From Absidia repens (taxonomy: Eukaryota; Mucoromycota; Mucoromycetes; Mucorales; Cunninghamellaceae), in the NCBI GenBank assembly GCA_002105175.1, contig MCGE01000013.1, positions 992,001-1,056,000 of the forward strand: a stretch of DNA of 64,000 bases, in the 5' to 3' direction. Both the position numbers and the translations under genes were made by a program. Every line of letters begins with the position of its first letter. The stretch's first letter is position 1. Below the pieces are notes generated by a model. It was given only the letters and a program-made list of their open reading frames with translations, was not told the DNA's origin and did no database searches. Shown here in pieces: positions 45,921-58,400 of the stretch.

Positions 45921-48164
45921 CTACATAACCATACATTTGGAAGATGGACTTGTTTTATTACTATCATTTACTTGAACAGCGTCTTTCTCTTCTTGATCAA
46001 CATCCTTGTCATCCCATTTCATCTTGCATGCGTCGTTCTTCTCCACTTCTTCGTCCTCATATTTCCTGGTCTTCTTTTTGTGGTTTGTGGATTCTTCATT
46101 CGACATGAGGCAATGTTTGGCACCTGTATGACCCATGGCGGCAGCTCGTTTCATCCATCGTCTGGCCTTGTCCTTGTCTACCACAGCCACGCCTATCCCA
46201 CGTTCGATGTAGACAGCAACAGCAAAATGGGCTTTGGCAATGGTCAACGGATCGGTGGCCTGCACATGCGCGGCGGTTGGATGGGCTGTGATGGTGATGG
46301 CTGCTCTTCTGGCCCATAAATACGCTTCACGATCGGATGCCTGCATGACGCCTTTGGTGGTGGATCCCGTCAAGTACCAACCCGACAATGCCAAACAACC
46401 CTCGGGACTTCCTTGCTCAGCGGCACGTGCATACCAGTATATCGACAAGGCATCATCCATTGGGACCCATTGACCATGTTCATAGCAGTGACCTAGTTGG
46501 ACTTGACTTGGAATATATCCTCCCTGTGCGGCTTGGTGAAGCAACTCCATGGCATACGTGGGGTCGGCAATCAGACTGGTGGCGTCGCCTACTTCACCGG
46601 TCAATTGGATCATGGCTAATGCGTGCAAGGCGTGTGGTGCTTGTTGTACAGACTGATGATGTTGGCTCTGATTTGGTTGGGGGTGGTGCAGCACGGACGA
46701 CGATGACGACGGCGATGCGAACGATGTAGACGATGTGGATAACGACGATACATGATGGCTACTACTGCTCTGGTGATAATGCTGGTTGGAAAGTGGCGTC
46801 GATGATGATGTTGGTGGTGTTGGTGGCGGAAGCGCTGCTGCTGGAGCGCGTGTGGCATTGGTGGTGGAACCGCTTGATATCAAAGGGGGTGGTGTGGTTA
46901 TGTGACTGGCGGCACGCTGTAACCAACTGATGGCTTCTCTTGGTAATGGTGTCATATGATAGTACCCTCGCAACAAGATGATCCCGAGTTTGTACATACT
47001 GCCGACGTGGGCCAAATGGGCAGCTTTACGATAGAACATCATGGCACGCTGACCGTCTTTCCTGGTCCCAATCCCCAATTCATGGCAAACGGCGGTACGA
47101 TACGTGGCTTCAGGATGCGCTTGCTTGGATGCCTGAACATACCATTGGAATGCTTTAGCATGATCCTCGACAAGTCCCAAAAGCCCCATACCGTAGCAAT
47201 TAGCAAGAATGAATTGTGCTTCACTGTCTCCCCCTTTTCCAAGTCCTTGGCCGGCACTCAAGCGTTTCAAGATACGAAGGCATTCTAGCATCATGAATTG
47301 TCGGACGTGTGCTCGTTCTGGTGATGTGGTGAATGACACTGGGTCGTTGCTGCTGGTACTCTTGTTGCCGATGGTGATGGATTGTTGCTGCTCTTGCTTT
47401 TGATGACGACTACTTAGGATAGATCTGGCTTGTTCGTGCATATGGTGGGCGTCATCCTCCGCTAATGTGGCAAGCATCCGACGACACAATTTCAACTGGC
47501 TATTTGGATCCTTCGACTTGCGGGCCAATTTACACCAACCATGGATACGGTCAACCGATTCTGGCCAAGGGAAAGGGCGGGGTGGTGGTGTGTGGGAGAA
47601 GGATGCAACCGCTAGTGGTAGTGCTGATGGAAGAGGTTGTGGATGCTGGTAGATATAGAATCCATCTGACTCCATAGCTGGGTAGGACATGGTGTTAGTT
47701 TTGGGTAAGGAAGCGATGGACGCTGACGAAGATGAAGATGAGGTGGAGTTGTTATTGGGAAAGAATGAATGGGAAGCGGAATGAGGGAGAGGATGGGATA
47801 CATGGCGTTGATGGGAAGGATGGTGTGGCTGGTGTAATTGGAGGGATAATTGGGATGTACTTGCTGATCTATGTAGTGATTTATGTTGGTCCATTTCTGG
47901 GTGTGAATGTTGGCGATATAGCCCCGAATATTCATCGAAATACCATTGTTGGTTCAAGTCATTGGTGGTAGGTCGATATCGATGTTCTTCTCCCATGGTT
48001 TCTGGTTTATTATGGTATTGTAAGCTGGTACTCTTGGGACGATGTCTTTTATATGATTTGGATCGAAAATCTCCCATGGGTGACTGCTTGGTGCTTGGAG
48101 AAGGCAAGGAAGACGATCGTGCATGATCTAGGACAAGCGATTTATTGGCAATGGGCCCCATCAT
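45921..48164 (-). CDS. Sel1-repeat protein with C-terminal CaaX box (Skt5/Chs4-like)
   Basis: One intronless reading frame of 747 residues. The first ~190 residues are Ser/His/Pro-rich and disordered. A helical lead-in (SVDRIHGWCKLARKSKDPNSQLKLCRRML) is followed by about seven Sel1-like repeats, e.g. GDSEAQFILANCYGMGLLGL, HPEATYRTAVCHELGIGTRKD, HVGSMYKLGIILLRGYYH, YIPSQVQLGHCYEHGQW, SPEGCLALSGWYLTGS and AKAHFAVAVYIERGIGV. A long Ser/Pro/Gln insert separates repeats three and four. The chain ends SSKCMVM, a CaaX box (last residue Met favours farnesylation). Yeast Chs4/Skt5, the activator of chitin synthase III, has the same Sel1-plus-CaaX layout, so a chitin synthase activator at the septum or growing tip is the best guess. 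Ordinary Sel1 scaffolds are the alternative. Confidence 0.82.
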   Translation of the reverse strand: MMGPIANKSLVLDHARSSSLPSPSTKQSPMGDFRSKSYKRHRPKSTSLQYHNKPETMGEEHRYRPTTNDLNQQWYFDEYSGLYRQHSHPEMDQHKSLHRSASTSQLSLQLHQPHHPSHQRHVSHPLPHSASHSFFPNNNSTSSSSSSASIASLPKTNTMSYPAMESDGFYIYQHPQPLPSALPLAVASFSHTPPPRPFPWPESVDRIHGWCKLARKSKDPNSQLKLCRRMLATLAEDDAHHMHEQARSILSSRHQKQEQQQSITIGNKSTSSNDPVSFTTSPERAHVRQFMMLECLRILKRLSAGQGLGKGGDSEAQFILANCYGMGLLGLVEDHAKAFQWYVQASKQAHPEATYRTAVCHELGIGTRKDGQRAMMFYRKAAHLAHVGSMYKLGIILLRGYYHMTPLPREAISWLQRAASHITTPPPLISSGSTTNATRAPAAALPPPTPPTSSSTPLSNQHYHQSSSSHHVSSLSTSSTSFASPSSSSSVLHHPQPNQSQHHQSVQQAPHALHALAMIQLTGEVGDATSLIADPTYAMELLHQAAQGGYIPSQVQLGHCYEHGQWVPMDDALSIYWYARAAEQGSPEGCLALSGWYLTGSTTKGVMQASDREAYLWARRAAITITAHPTAAHVQATDPLTIAKAHFAVAVYIERGIGVAVVDKDKARRWMKRAAAMGHTGAKHCLMSNEESTNHKKKTRKYEDEEVEKNDACKMKWDDKDVDQEEKDAVQVNDSNKTSPSSKCMVM

Positions 48165-48809
48165 GATGACCGATGATTTTCGTGATATGTGTATGTGGGT
48201 GTTTGGTGGTAGTGTGTGTGGTGGTGGTAGTGTTGAATTGGAAAAGGAAGAAAAAAAAAGTTGAACAGTGGATTGAGTGTCTATAGTGGGAAATTCAATA
48301 GTTTAGTTTAGATTAGATTCCCTCAAAAAAAAAAAAAGGAATTTGTTTGTTTTATTTTGTTTAGTTTAGTTGTATTTTAGCAAAGAATCAATAAAAAAAA
48401 GAATATAGTATAGAAACCTTCCATTTTTTTAATAAAAAACATTTAATTTTGTCTTTGATTATTTACTGTCTGGAAATTCATTTGGATGGCGGGTGTCATT
48501 GATAGGAAAAAACAAATCGCAACTCTATATCCGCAATGATAATAATCAATGGACAAGAGAATTTAGCGTATGAATATGTATATAGGGAAGGAAAAAACAC
48601 AAAAATATACATAATAGACCACAAATTTCCGAGGAAGATTCTTTTATTATTATTTATTTATTAAAAAATATATTGAAATAGGGGATAAATCTGAGGGTGG
48701 GGTTGTATGTAAAGTCTATAGCATATAGAGAATGGGATGTAATGGAAACAACTATTCTATATATATATGTATATATAAAGCGTAGATCTAATGAATCAAC
48801 TAGACTAAT
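48165..48809. other. Promoter of the Sel1 gene and 3' flank of the transporter gene
   Basis: AT-rich spacer with A runs (48324-48338) and T-rich tracts. Both neighbours read leftward, so it holds one promoter and one 3' end. No coding signal. Confidence 0.55.
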
Positions 48810-50492
48810 CTAGGGTATGGATTGATAACTGACGGGTATCGGTTGATCGGGTATCAGTGGTTGCTGTTGCTGTTGATCGTCATTGCCGTTTTCGTTTTGA
48901 TTTCCTTCTCGTAAAGCAGCCAGATTCACGGTAACAAATCCAATCACGACTAGTAATGCCCCTATTGCATATTGGGTCTGAGGGACAAAATGTTTAAAGA
49001 CGATGTCACCAAATAGTGCCAGTGGGATCTATATCAAAAAGCCAATCACACTCAGTATATTTCATATAACACGTATTTAAAAGAAAGCACTTACAGTCAA
49101 AGATATTCCCAAAGTGACCACCAGCGGAGAGGTCATCAACATAGCCAAGAGCCAAAGATAGTCCGATAGAAAAGTACCGATGAAAGCATTGAGTAAAACC
49201 ATGATCCATAACGTAGGAGTATAAGGTAATTGGAAGGATTCAATTCCGAGCCAGTCTAAAATGGGAAATACAGGCCATAACAGGAGCACATTGAAAGCAC
49301 CGACAAAACCAAAAAACAGGGGCATATCAATTCGTTCTTCATCTCCAATGCGTACTTTCAACATGGTGGTGTAACATCCATAAAAGATAGCACCTAATAA
49401 CGCCAAAATGTCGCCCACTAATGCCGATGAGACGGATGATGATGATCCTATGGTGTTAGGTTCTTGATCAGCTGGATAAGTCTTTTGATCAGAATAAGAG
49501 ACAAGAACGACGCCCACAAAACTGATATTAAAAGACATAAAAATAAGATAAGAGCCAAAGTCTGATTGTTGTTGTCCCTTTCGTTATCAATCTTACCTCA
49601 TACAAACGGAAATCAATTTCACCACTGTTATCTTTTCCACATTAAACATTGCCCCAATGCCTAATGTAAATAAACCTATATGATAAAAAAGAAAAAATTA
49701 TAAATAAAATGAATATAAAAGTAGTTTTTTTTTTTTTTTGTTACCTGACATGGAAGCTAAAATAGTGCTGCTACCAACACTGGTATAAGCCAAACTTGCA
49801 TTAGTAGTATAATTCGCAAAAAACCAAAGAATGCAAAAAGCAAAACTTAATTTGATTGTGTCCAAGGTACCAAGTTTTGAGCTTGTTGTGGTAGATAGAT
49901 GAGATCTTGACTCCATCTCCGAGAGCTGCGGCACAAAATATAATATCAGATGAGTAACATATACATAAAGAGGATATCATCATTGGTTAGTTTACTGCCA
50001 TATGATAATGGTTCCATCATAATCGATCCAATTTCATTATTTTACCTGTTGATATCGCTCAGAAGATCCAGTTGAATTCATGATTCTAAGGTGCAAAAAA
50101 TAAAATAAAAATAGGTGAACAATACTGTTTAAATGGCGCCATGACCATCCAATCATATTCCCCTTATTTATTCCATGATATATTTTACTTTGCAGTTCTT
50201 GATCGGTTGAATAAGAATGGGATCAGATAAAAGGAGAAGGTAGCTGTATTCAAGTAGGTCACAAGAAAGGGCTTATTGTATTGAAGGTCACCAAATATAC
50301 TCTATGTATTTTTCAAAAAAAAAAAAAAAAGTGGGAGGTTAAGTAGACAGGTTATAGTAAACAGATTCTACAAGAGTAAAATAGATTACTTACGTTCATG
50401 GTAAAGGATGAAGTCACCCATATAACTACAACACATAGTAAGGCAAAAATGCCACCATAATAGCGGCGTCTGGACAGAGAAGGCTCTGCCAT
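48810..50492 (-). CDS. SLC35F-like transporter of the drug/metabolite transporter superfamily
   Basis: Seven minus-strand exons (50394-50492, 50189-50301, 50046-50085, 49745-49925, 49597-49675, 49095-49521, 48810-49028) give about 385 residues. The protein has about ten hydrophobic helices. Landmarks of the SLC35F5/EamA-type family are VVVIWVTSSF with the motif NKPFLVTYLNTATFSFYLIPF, NYTTNASLAYTSVGSSTILASMS, FTLGIGAMFNVEKITVVKLISV, GVVLVSYSD, GDILALLGAIFYGCYTTMLKVRIGDEERIDMPLFFGFVGAFN, and a C-terminal half ending with helices before a Gln-rich tail. The substrate is unknown in the family; vacuolar or Golgi membrane location is likely. The short third exon (40 bases) and the first two joins are supported by phase and by the family order. 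Confidence 0.82.
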
Positions 50493-51513
50493 TAAAGTAA
50501 TGATACTGAAAAAAAAAGAGGAAATGAAAATAAAAAAAATGCAAATGAAAAAAATTCTCATTTAATGTGGGGAAAATTATTTCAATCGCCGATGAGTCAG
50601 CAAGACAGACAAGGGAAAAAAGCAATACCGATACAATGACTTGATTTTGTAGAAGTTTTGCAACAAGTTATTTCGTTTAACATGAGCGCTATAATTGATC
50701 AGAATACTTTGTTTTAATATATTGCTACAGTATTGACAAAACAATCCTTATCAGTACACTCGAGAAAAGAGACGAAATGGGACGGGTTTTACCAATTGAA
50801 AACGGCATAGATTTCCTTTTTAAGACTAAAAAGGGGGCGTCAAAAACCATGGCATTGTCAACACAGCATACAGTAAGAACAAGCAGTCACTCTTTACTCT
50901 GCCGTATCATATTCATGTTGATGCAAGAAAAAAGACCGACTGCCACGTATCATTGTCTAATTTAAGGGATGTTATAGTATAACCCCTCAAAATGACAGAT
51001 CGATGATGACGATGGCGTAAAATATTCAGTGTGAGTACATTCTACGCCTAATACTGTACACAGTATATGATACTTCAACAAACAACAAAGATAGTGAAAG
51101 TGTGTATATACTATGAGATAAATATGGATATAAAAGGGATCAAATTTATGCTTTGCTAATGTGAATATTTACTGTACGACATTAATCCTACTTCTTTGAA
51201 GTTTACTAGCGCTGATTAAATTTTTTGTGTTGTCTTCCCTTTTTTTTTTTTTTTTTTTTCTTTTTTTTCTTTTCTTCTTCTCTTCGTTCAGGCCATTTCT
51301 CCTTCTTCATCATTTTCTACTCTCCTTTATTTATTCTATTATCACCATTAATATTCAAGCTCACATTATATACTTCCGTTGTAGTCATCATCAGGTAATA
51401 TATGGTTTTATACCGTTGCAGGAAATTTATGTCGTTACTGATCTTCAAGGCGTTTTATATTTAGTTAACCATATTCGCATATACACACAACATACTCCCA
51501 CTATACCAGAACT
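50493..51513. other. Divergent promoter region
   Basis: Lies between the 5' ends of the transporter (-) and the apyrase (+). A T run with scattered C (51239-51290) and a pyrimidine-rich leader precede the apyrase ATG at 51514. No coding content seen. Confidence 0.6.
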
Positions 51514-54494
51514 ATGGCCTCTCATGTTAAATCCCTGAAACGACAACCTTTCACACCTTCGACTGATGAAGATTGGGAAACCAACCGACAATATGGTGTG
51601 ATTATTGATGCTGGATCTTCGGGATCAAGGGTTTATATATATTCTTGGAAGGATCACGACTATCTCAAAAGTACCTACTCTATGGAGGACTTAAAAGGGA
51701 ATATACCAATTGTTGAACGCGCAGACAAGAATGGTCTAAAGTGGACCCATAGACAAGAACCTGGTAAGAAAGAACAAACAAGCGCACACACACAAAAAAA
51801 AGGGAGGGGCGACAAAGGGAGGGAGACAATGCAGTCATTGACCGGTTTTATTCATTCTATAATAATATAGGCATTTCCACGTTTGGACCGAAACCCGACG
51901 AAGTAGGTGATCATTTGAAAGGATTATTGGACTTTGCTCAAGAGGTGGTGCCAGTACAACAACAATCATCCACTCCGGTATTTTTAATGGCAACAGCTGG
52001 TGTACGACTTTTACCAATGGGCGAACAAACTGCGTTGATGGATACAACATGTCGCTATATCAAGGAAAATACAGACTTTGTTATCAATGACTGTGGAACG
52101 CACATTCAAACGATTCCTGGTGAACTGGAAGGTGTCTATGGTTGGGTCGCGGTCAATTATTTGATGGGTGGTTTCGATTCTAGCGCGCAATTGCAATTCC
52201 CTTCATCTTCTCTGGGCCAGCAAAAGAAACAGCAGCATACCTTTGGATTTTTGGATATGGGAGGTGCCAGCGCCCAGATTGCATTTGAACCGGACCATCA
52301 TCAAAAGGAAGAACATGTTGCGGATTTGACCAAGATTCATTTAAGAACACTGGATGGCTCTCCTATGGATTACGATGTCTTTGTCACTACGTTTTTGGGT
52401 TATGGCAGTAATGAAGCACGTCGGCGATATTTGGAACAACGTGTCAAGATTCTATTCGACAACCAAAAGCAGCAACAGCAGCATGACGGAGATGGCACTA
52501 TGACATCAGGAACTTCGGGAAGACAAGGCTTGCTGGACCAATATCATCGACTTCCTCTCGACGACCCATGCTTACCCCTTCATTTGGAATTGACCGATGC
52601 TGATACAACAAGCGTACCTTTGCAACTTACTGGGACCGGACAATTTGCCGCCTGTTTGGAGGCCACTCTACCACTACTCAACAAAGATGCGGAATGCCCT
52701 ACCAAACCCTGTTTGTTTAATGGAGTCCACACGCCGTCAATTGACTGGTCCGTGCATCAATTTGTTGGCATCTCAGAATACTGGTATACGTCTCACGATG
52801 TCTTGGGTCTGGGTGGCGTGTATGATTTTACCGAATATGAGCAAAAGGCAACGGCGTTTTGCGGCAAGGACTGGGCACGGGAACTTCAAGAGCACCCCGA
52901 TTGGGATGCCATCGAAATTCAACGGTATCAACTTCAATGTTTCAAGTCGGCATGGATGGTAAATGTCTTGCATAGTGGAATTGAAGTACCTCGTCATGTG
53001 GATGCTACATCTGATAGTGGTGCTGGTCATCTTGATAATGTTCCTAGTGATACAACGGCGAAATGGATGGAACAATCGATCGAAAGCGTGGAACACAAGA
53101 ATTGGAACCCTCCGTTTCGTAGTATTGACACGATCAACGATATTCAAGTTTCTTGGACACTAGGTGCCATGCTTCTTCATGTGGCCAATCAAATCCCACT
53201 TGTCAATCAAGGTGCCGATGGGTCCCATGGTCATAGTAGCGACGATGAACAACCACATTCTATTGCCGATGGTGTTGAATTACCTTCTGTCGATGCTGAA
53301 CACCATCATCACGAAATCATTCCTGGGAAGGATACGTGGCGTTCCATACCCGAAGATGGTAGCGACGTTAGTGCTGCATCCTGGTGGGATTTGGGAAATA
53401 CTGTATCGGTGATTGGACTTCTTATGATGTTGATTATACTCTTTGGTGTGGTAATCATGGAATGGCATCGGCACTCGAAAAAACGTCGACGATCGCTAGG
53501 TGGGTTGGGATTGGGGGATTACCGACGTGTCGACATGAATGGTGGAATTCTGGGGAACGCTCCGGGGAATGGCACACCATCTTTATCCACGGCAACGCCA
53601 TCGCTTTCATCATCCTTGCTTTCACTATTGGCTAGCCCAATCATGGCGTTTGAACAAATTACAGCACGGCCCATGATTGTGCTAAGATATTGGACTTCTC
53701 GCTTCTTATCTCGCCGAGGCGGCGGTAGCAACAACAACATCATCAACAACAACATCAACAACAACGATACCCTTTTAGGAACACCGGACTACAGTATATA
53801 CCCAGTACGAGCACCCAGTAATACGGAATTGGATTCATTAGATATGAGCGGGCAGTATGATCAAGACTCGGTGTCCATTGCAATGTACCAACAACAACTT
53901 CAGCAACACCAGCATTCACAATTACAACAACAAAATTGCCTTCAATCGGTACATTCATCACCTCAACTACAACAATACATTGCTACGACTCCGAATGGGA
54001 ATTTGGGACCCTGCAATAAATCGTCCAGTATGATCTCCATGAAATATTGGCACAAAAAACGATACAGTGGCGATAGTCAACGTATTGCGCAAATGATGCA
54101 TCCTAGTTCAAGCAGCAGCAACTGTGATCACGGAGGGGCGACATCAGCAATAGGGTATGCAAATCGATCCAACAGCTCGTCCAATTTGGTGGCAAGAACA
54201 GGGTCACCTTTGCTATCTAATGATGGTGTCCAAATCTCATCAAGTCCATCAGTATCCATGACAAGGTCAAGATCAAGAGTTGGATTTGCGATGCATGAAA
54301 CATCCGAAGGAGGCGATTGTTTGGCGGCTGACCAAAATGGTGATGGTGGTATTGGCAGTGCTGGTCTTCCGTCTAATGATCTTTATCGATTTGCTACAAC
54401 GTCTTTATCCAGAACACCATCTCCTTCACAAGCGGCGGCGCTTCATATGACAAAAAAACGAAACAACGGTAACCACACCAAGTCCCAAAGATAG
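51514..54494 (+). CDS. Golgi-type apyrase (GDA1/CD39 nucleoside phosphatase, Ynd1-like)
   Basis: Two exons (51514-51763, 51871-54494) give about 957 residues. The apyrase-conserved regions are present in order: ACR1 DAGSSGSRVYIYSW (about residues 32-45), ACR2 ATAGVRLLP, ACR3 GELEGVYGWVAVNYLMG, ACR4 GFLDMGGASAQIAFEP (about residue 212), and a later FGGVYDF-type region (LGGVYDFTEYEQ). There is no N-terminal signal-anchor helix; a single hydrophobic segment near residues 593-615 (VIGLLMMLIILFGVVIMEW) anchors the enzyme by its C-terminal side, as in yeast Ynd1. It hydrolyses NDP/NTP in the Golgi lumen, removing GDP or UDP that inhibit glycosyltransferases. The ~340-residue cytosolic tail rich in Ser, Asn and Gln is unusually long. 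Yeast Ynd1 has 630 residues in total. Confidence 0.88.
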
Positions 54495-54730
54495 TCCACG
54501 ATCAAGTCTAGACAAAGCATAGCAAGGAATGGCAGGCTTGGCGACTCTTTAGTTATCTATCGTTAGATTAGTCTATATATATATATATTCATTTTCTTTG
54601 TATACCTGCTTTACCTTCTTTTACCCTTGTTGTATATCATTTGTATTATTACCCCACTTTTATATATAGATCACTTTTTTTTTTAAAAAAAACCCCGTTC
54701 CCTTCCTTTTTTATTTATTCAGTCTACATT

Positions 54731-54736
54731 AATAAA
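54731..54736 (+). terminator. candidate polyadenylation signal AATAAA
   Basis: AATAAA 237 bases after the apyrase stop. The following spacer to 55405 is AT-rich; CTCTTTACAG at 55312-55321 has the look of a 3' splice site and may end a 5'UTR intron of the next gene. Confidence 0.4.
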
Positions 54737-55405
54737 CCAAAAATATATTTTATGAACGATTTATGCTGTGTCTTATTTTAGTTTTATTATGTGATTGTAG
54801 TACTTAGTGTCCAGTATCCCATGTGACGCTGCATATTGATCGACTTGAATAATCATACGATTCTTCCATGTATATTTCACTATCTTTCTTGAATGCCCTT
54901 TCTTTTTTTATGGTTTTAGGGAAAATGAGAACCTGTCAAAGGCTCTGTGTGTGAGAGTGGATTATGTAAGAGAAAACATAAAATTTTCTTTCTATATCAA
55001 AATAAAGACCAAGACCGTATACTGTATAATTATTAGCTAGATTCTGTTGAGCGCAGTCTGGTATATGATATTCCATTGGTTATTTTAGAACCGAAGATGC
55101 TGAAGACAATATGATTTTCTTAGAGAGCCATAGGGGTCCTTCTAAAATTTAGTCCTTCAGTCCTTCCGAGGCTGTTCAACTGGATGCTTACCTAATGAAC
55201 GGGGTTTCAAACTAATAGGACCCTTTCGCTCTTTTGTAAGTTTTGGGACTGGGTTCCAAAAATATATCTATAAAAAAATACTACTTGCAATTTTAATTTT
55301 TTTTTTGTTTTTCTCTTTACAGAATAGAAACACGTACATATATTCTTGCAAAAAAAAACAAAAAAAAACGCATTATCACTCTATCGTTCATGGATATAAG
55401 ACATC

Positions 55406-58400
55406 ATGAGCCCGGCGCTCTACCAAGACAAAAAGAATCAAGGTCTCGAAAGCATGTTACACTTGCCGGGTGAAGAAAATCAAGGTCAGTTGGTTTGTTT
55501 ACAATATCGGCAACCTTCGACAGATACTAATGGCTCTTCTTCCTATTCTTATTATTTTTATAGTGTGATGGTCTTATTCCGTGCATGCAGGTAAGTGGCT
55601 ATCGACAATAAAAACTTCGTTGCCTTTTCTTTTTTCCTGATCATCTCTTTCCCTTGACTTTTATGTTCCTCTCTTTTTAGTGCAAAGGTAAGTCACTGAT
55701 CTATATACAACAATGAAACAGATTTGACTTAACGTCCTTTTTATTTGGCATATAGCTCGTCAACGAGTCTGCTCTTTCTCTACTGATAGTTCAGGCGACC
55801 CCAGTCAAATTCGCCCTCCTCCTCCTCCGACAACGACATTTACAGCTATGCAATCACCTTCGATTAGTACCACAAGTGGCACTTCACCACCATCTATATC
55901 ACCTCATCAGTCTACCTTGAATATGAGCAGCAAATCTTCGACAGCAACTGCGCTCCGTGAAAAACAACTATTGGAATCGACGACACAACAACTGGAAAGT
56001 TTGGGGCAGTCTTGGCCTGGGTGCGAATACGAAGACTCTGAAAGGTATCAGATGACATCAAATCAAGTGAATCCTTGGTCATATCCGCATCCTCAGAAAC
56101 GGCAGAAACAACAACTACCCGATGCGCCATCGTTATCATTTTTTTTGGTTGATCCTTCTAGTCAATCACTGGGCAACAACGATTTCCTCGCAGCAGAAAA
56201 AGTCGTCACTTCGTCATTCAATATTCAACACAACCTCATTTCACTGTATTATCGTCATCGACATCAACTCTTGCCACTTCTACCGAAATCGACCTTGCAC
56301 GTTATGTTAAGCAGACCCTCACCTGAAGCATCTGTATCACTACTATTGCTCAATATCATTTACGCCCACGCTGCTCAGACCTCATCAACGTCTTTTGCGG
56401 ATGCCGATCGTTATGCAAATACCGCCAAATCAATGCTAGACGACTATATGGACACCCCACACCTGTCGACAATTATTGCCCTTATTTTACTATCCTTATA
56501 TGATTCCAATGGCCAAGGCTACACCGCGTCACCATATCAAGTGTCCATATATAGTGCAATGGCCATCCGTATGTGCTTTGATTTGAAACTTCACAACAAC
56601 CGTGCTACTGAAAATGTGGACGACGACAATGATGGTGGAATGATCAAAATGATCGCGGCCTTGAAACTACGTGTGCTTTGGTGCTGCTTTTGCTTAGACA
56701 AATGGACAAATATGGGAACGGGACGACCATGGTTGATTCACAGCGTTGATATTGGTGACAAGATGGAACTCAACGAATCACTGGTACTGATCATGGAGGG
56801 ACTGGAATTGGATCGTGATGAACAAGCCGCTCTGGAAGGGTTGATAGCTTCTATTCAATTAGCCCAACTTGGGGAACAGCTACTGCACCAGCCATCATCG
56901 TCCACGCTTACATCAATAAATGCTGCTATTCAGGCGGACCAACAGCTATTGTCTTTTTTACATCAACTACCAGCTTCATTACAGTGGACACCCTTACCAA
57001 CGCCTGACTCACTATCATCACCAACATCCTCGTTATATCAGCCGATTCCATCTCATCCACCACACAACGCTATCGTCAGTCATATTCACCTCATATTCAA
57101 TTACCTTCACCTCGAACTACTGACACGACCTCTACTGGGGATGACAACTTCAATACAGCAACTGGAGAACCATCAAAACAAAGTGAAAATGGATCAGGTG
57201 TCTCTTCTCTTACACCGCTGTGCCACAGTAGCAACCAACTTGACCCAACTTGGATGTGCTTTGACGGATCAGACTGGATTTATATTATGCTATCGTTTGG
57301 TGGCCCAAGCGCTTATGTTGTCTGTACGTGTACATTTGATCAAGTGTTACGGAGTGATTATACAGCCTTCCTTGGGTACCGATTATCACCAACGGCCTTC
57401 CAAACATGCTAGATTGATGTTCCAACGCTCATTACGATCTTTGCGAGGGCTTGTACAACATCGTGTGATTCCTGGAACTCATGAATTTACTTTATCTATC
57501 GAAAGAACGCTCACCACTTTGGATTCTTTACCACAACGTGATCCCCACCAAGACACCTCTAGCGGCAATATAAAGGTTGGCACACCCCAGTCCACTACGA
57601 ACACTCAGCATAATCAACAACCATCCTATTATCACCAATTACCACAACAGCATGATTACTTGAATGTTGCCGAACAAAGCGCAGCGGAAATATTATCAAA
57701 TGCTTTCAATACCAATAACGCCAGGGATCCACAAACAACTGTTAGTAACAATGACACAACATATACTCCCTCACAACTATCTACAGCCCACCCTACTGAT
57801 CGACCGAAATCTCACTCACTGGTACAACAACAGCAGCAGCAATCATCCCCACTTGTGGATATGACCTCCTTGTATACGTCTGACGCCAGCAATCATGTGT
57901 GTAAACAACAACAACAACAACAACAAATACAGCCACATTATGGATATTCGTTCACTTCGGGAAAACAGGACGAAGTCTGGGCATTGCAGGAGCAATACCA
58001 ACAACAACAAGAACAACAACAACAGCAGCCATACCATCCATCTTTATCAGCAACTTATAATACTATGAATATGTACTCTACACCATTGTGGCACTCACCG
58101 TCTTCCTCATCAACGTCATTGGCACAAAACCTGGATAAAAACGCAACAAAAGCAGCGCATCTATCATCGTCATCATCATCACCTTCTTCTTCTACATCAA
58201 CGTATGCTGCCACCACACCTTCCTCCTCTTCAATACCCATCAACACAGCAGCGATAGCGAACCCAAGCGCATCCTCATCGTCTTTAGGAATAGGATCGGC
58301 ACCTTACAAAAGTATAGGATTAGGAGTTTACGCAAGTGCACATCGCCATCATTCTGATGTCATTGGTCAACATCTTTTTTCTGGAGACGGAAACAATGAT

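Noticed and set aside
45780..46319. A 179-codon + strand frame overlapping the Sel1 gene
   Set aside because: It runs antisense to the Sel1 repeats, which are clearly coded on the minus strand.
51227..51538. A hydrophobic 103-codon frame before the apyrase
   Set aside because: It is translated from T-rich promoter DNA, which gives Phe/Leu-rich nonsense.
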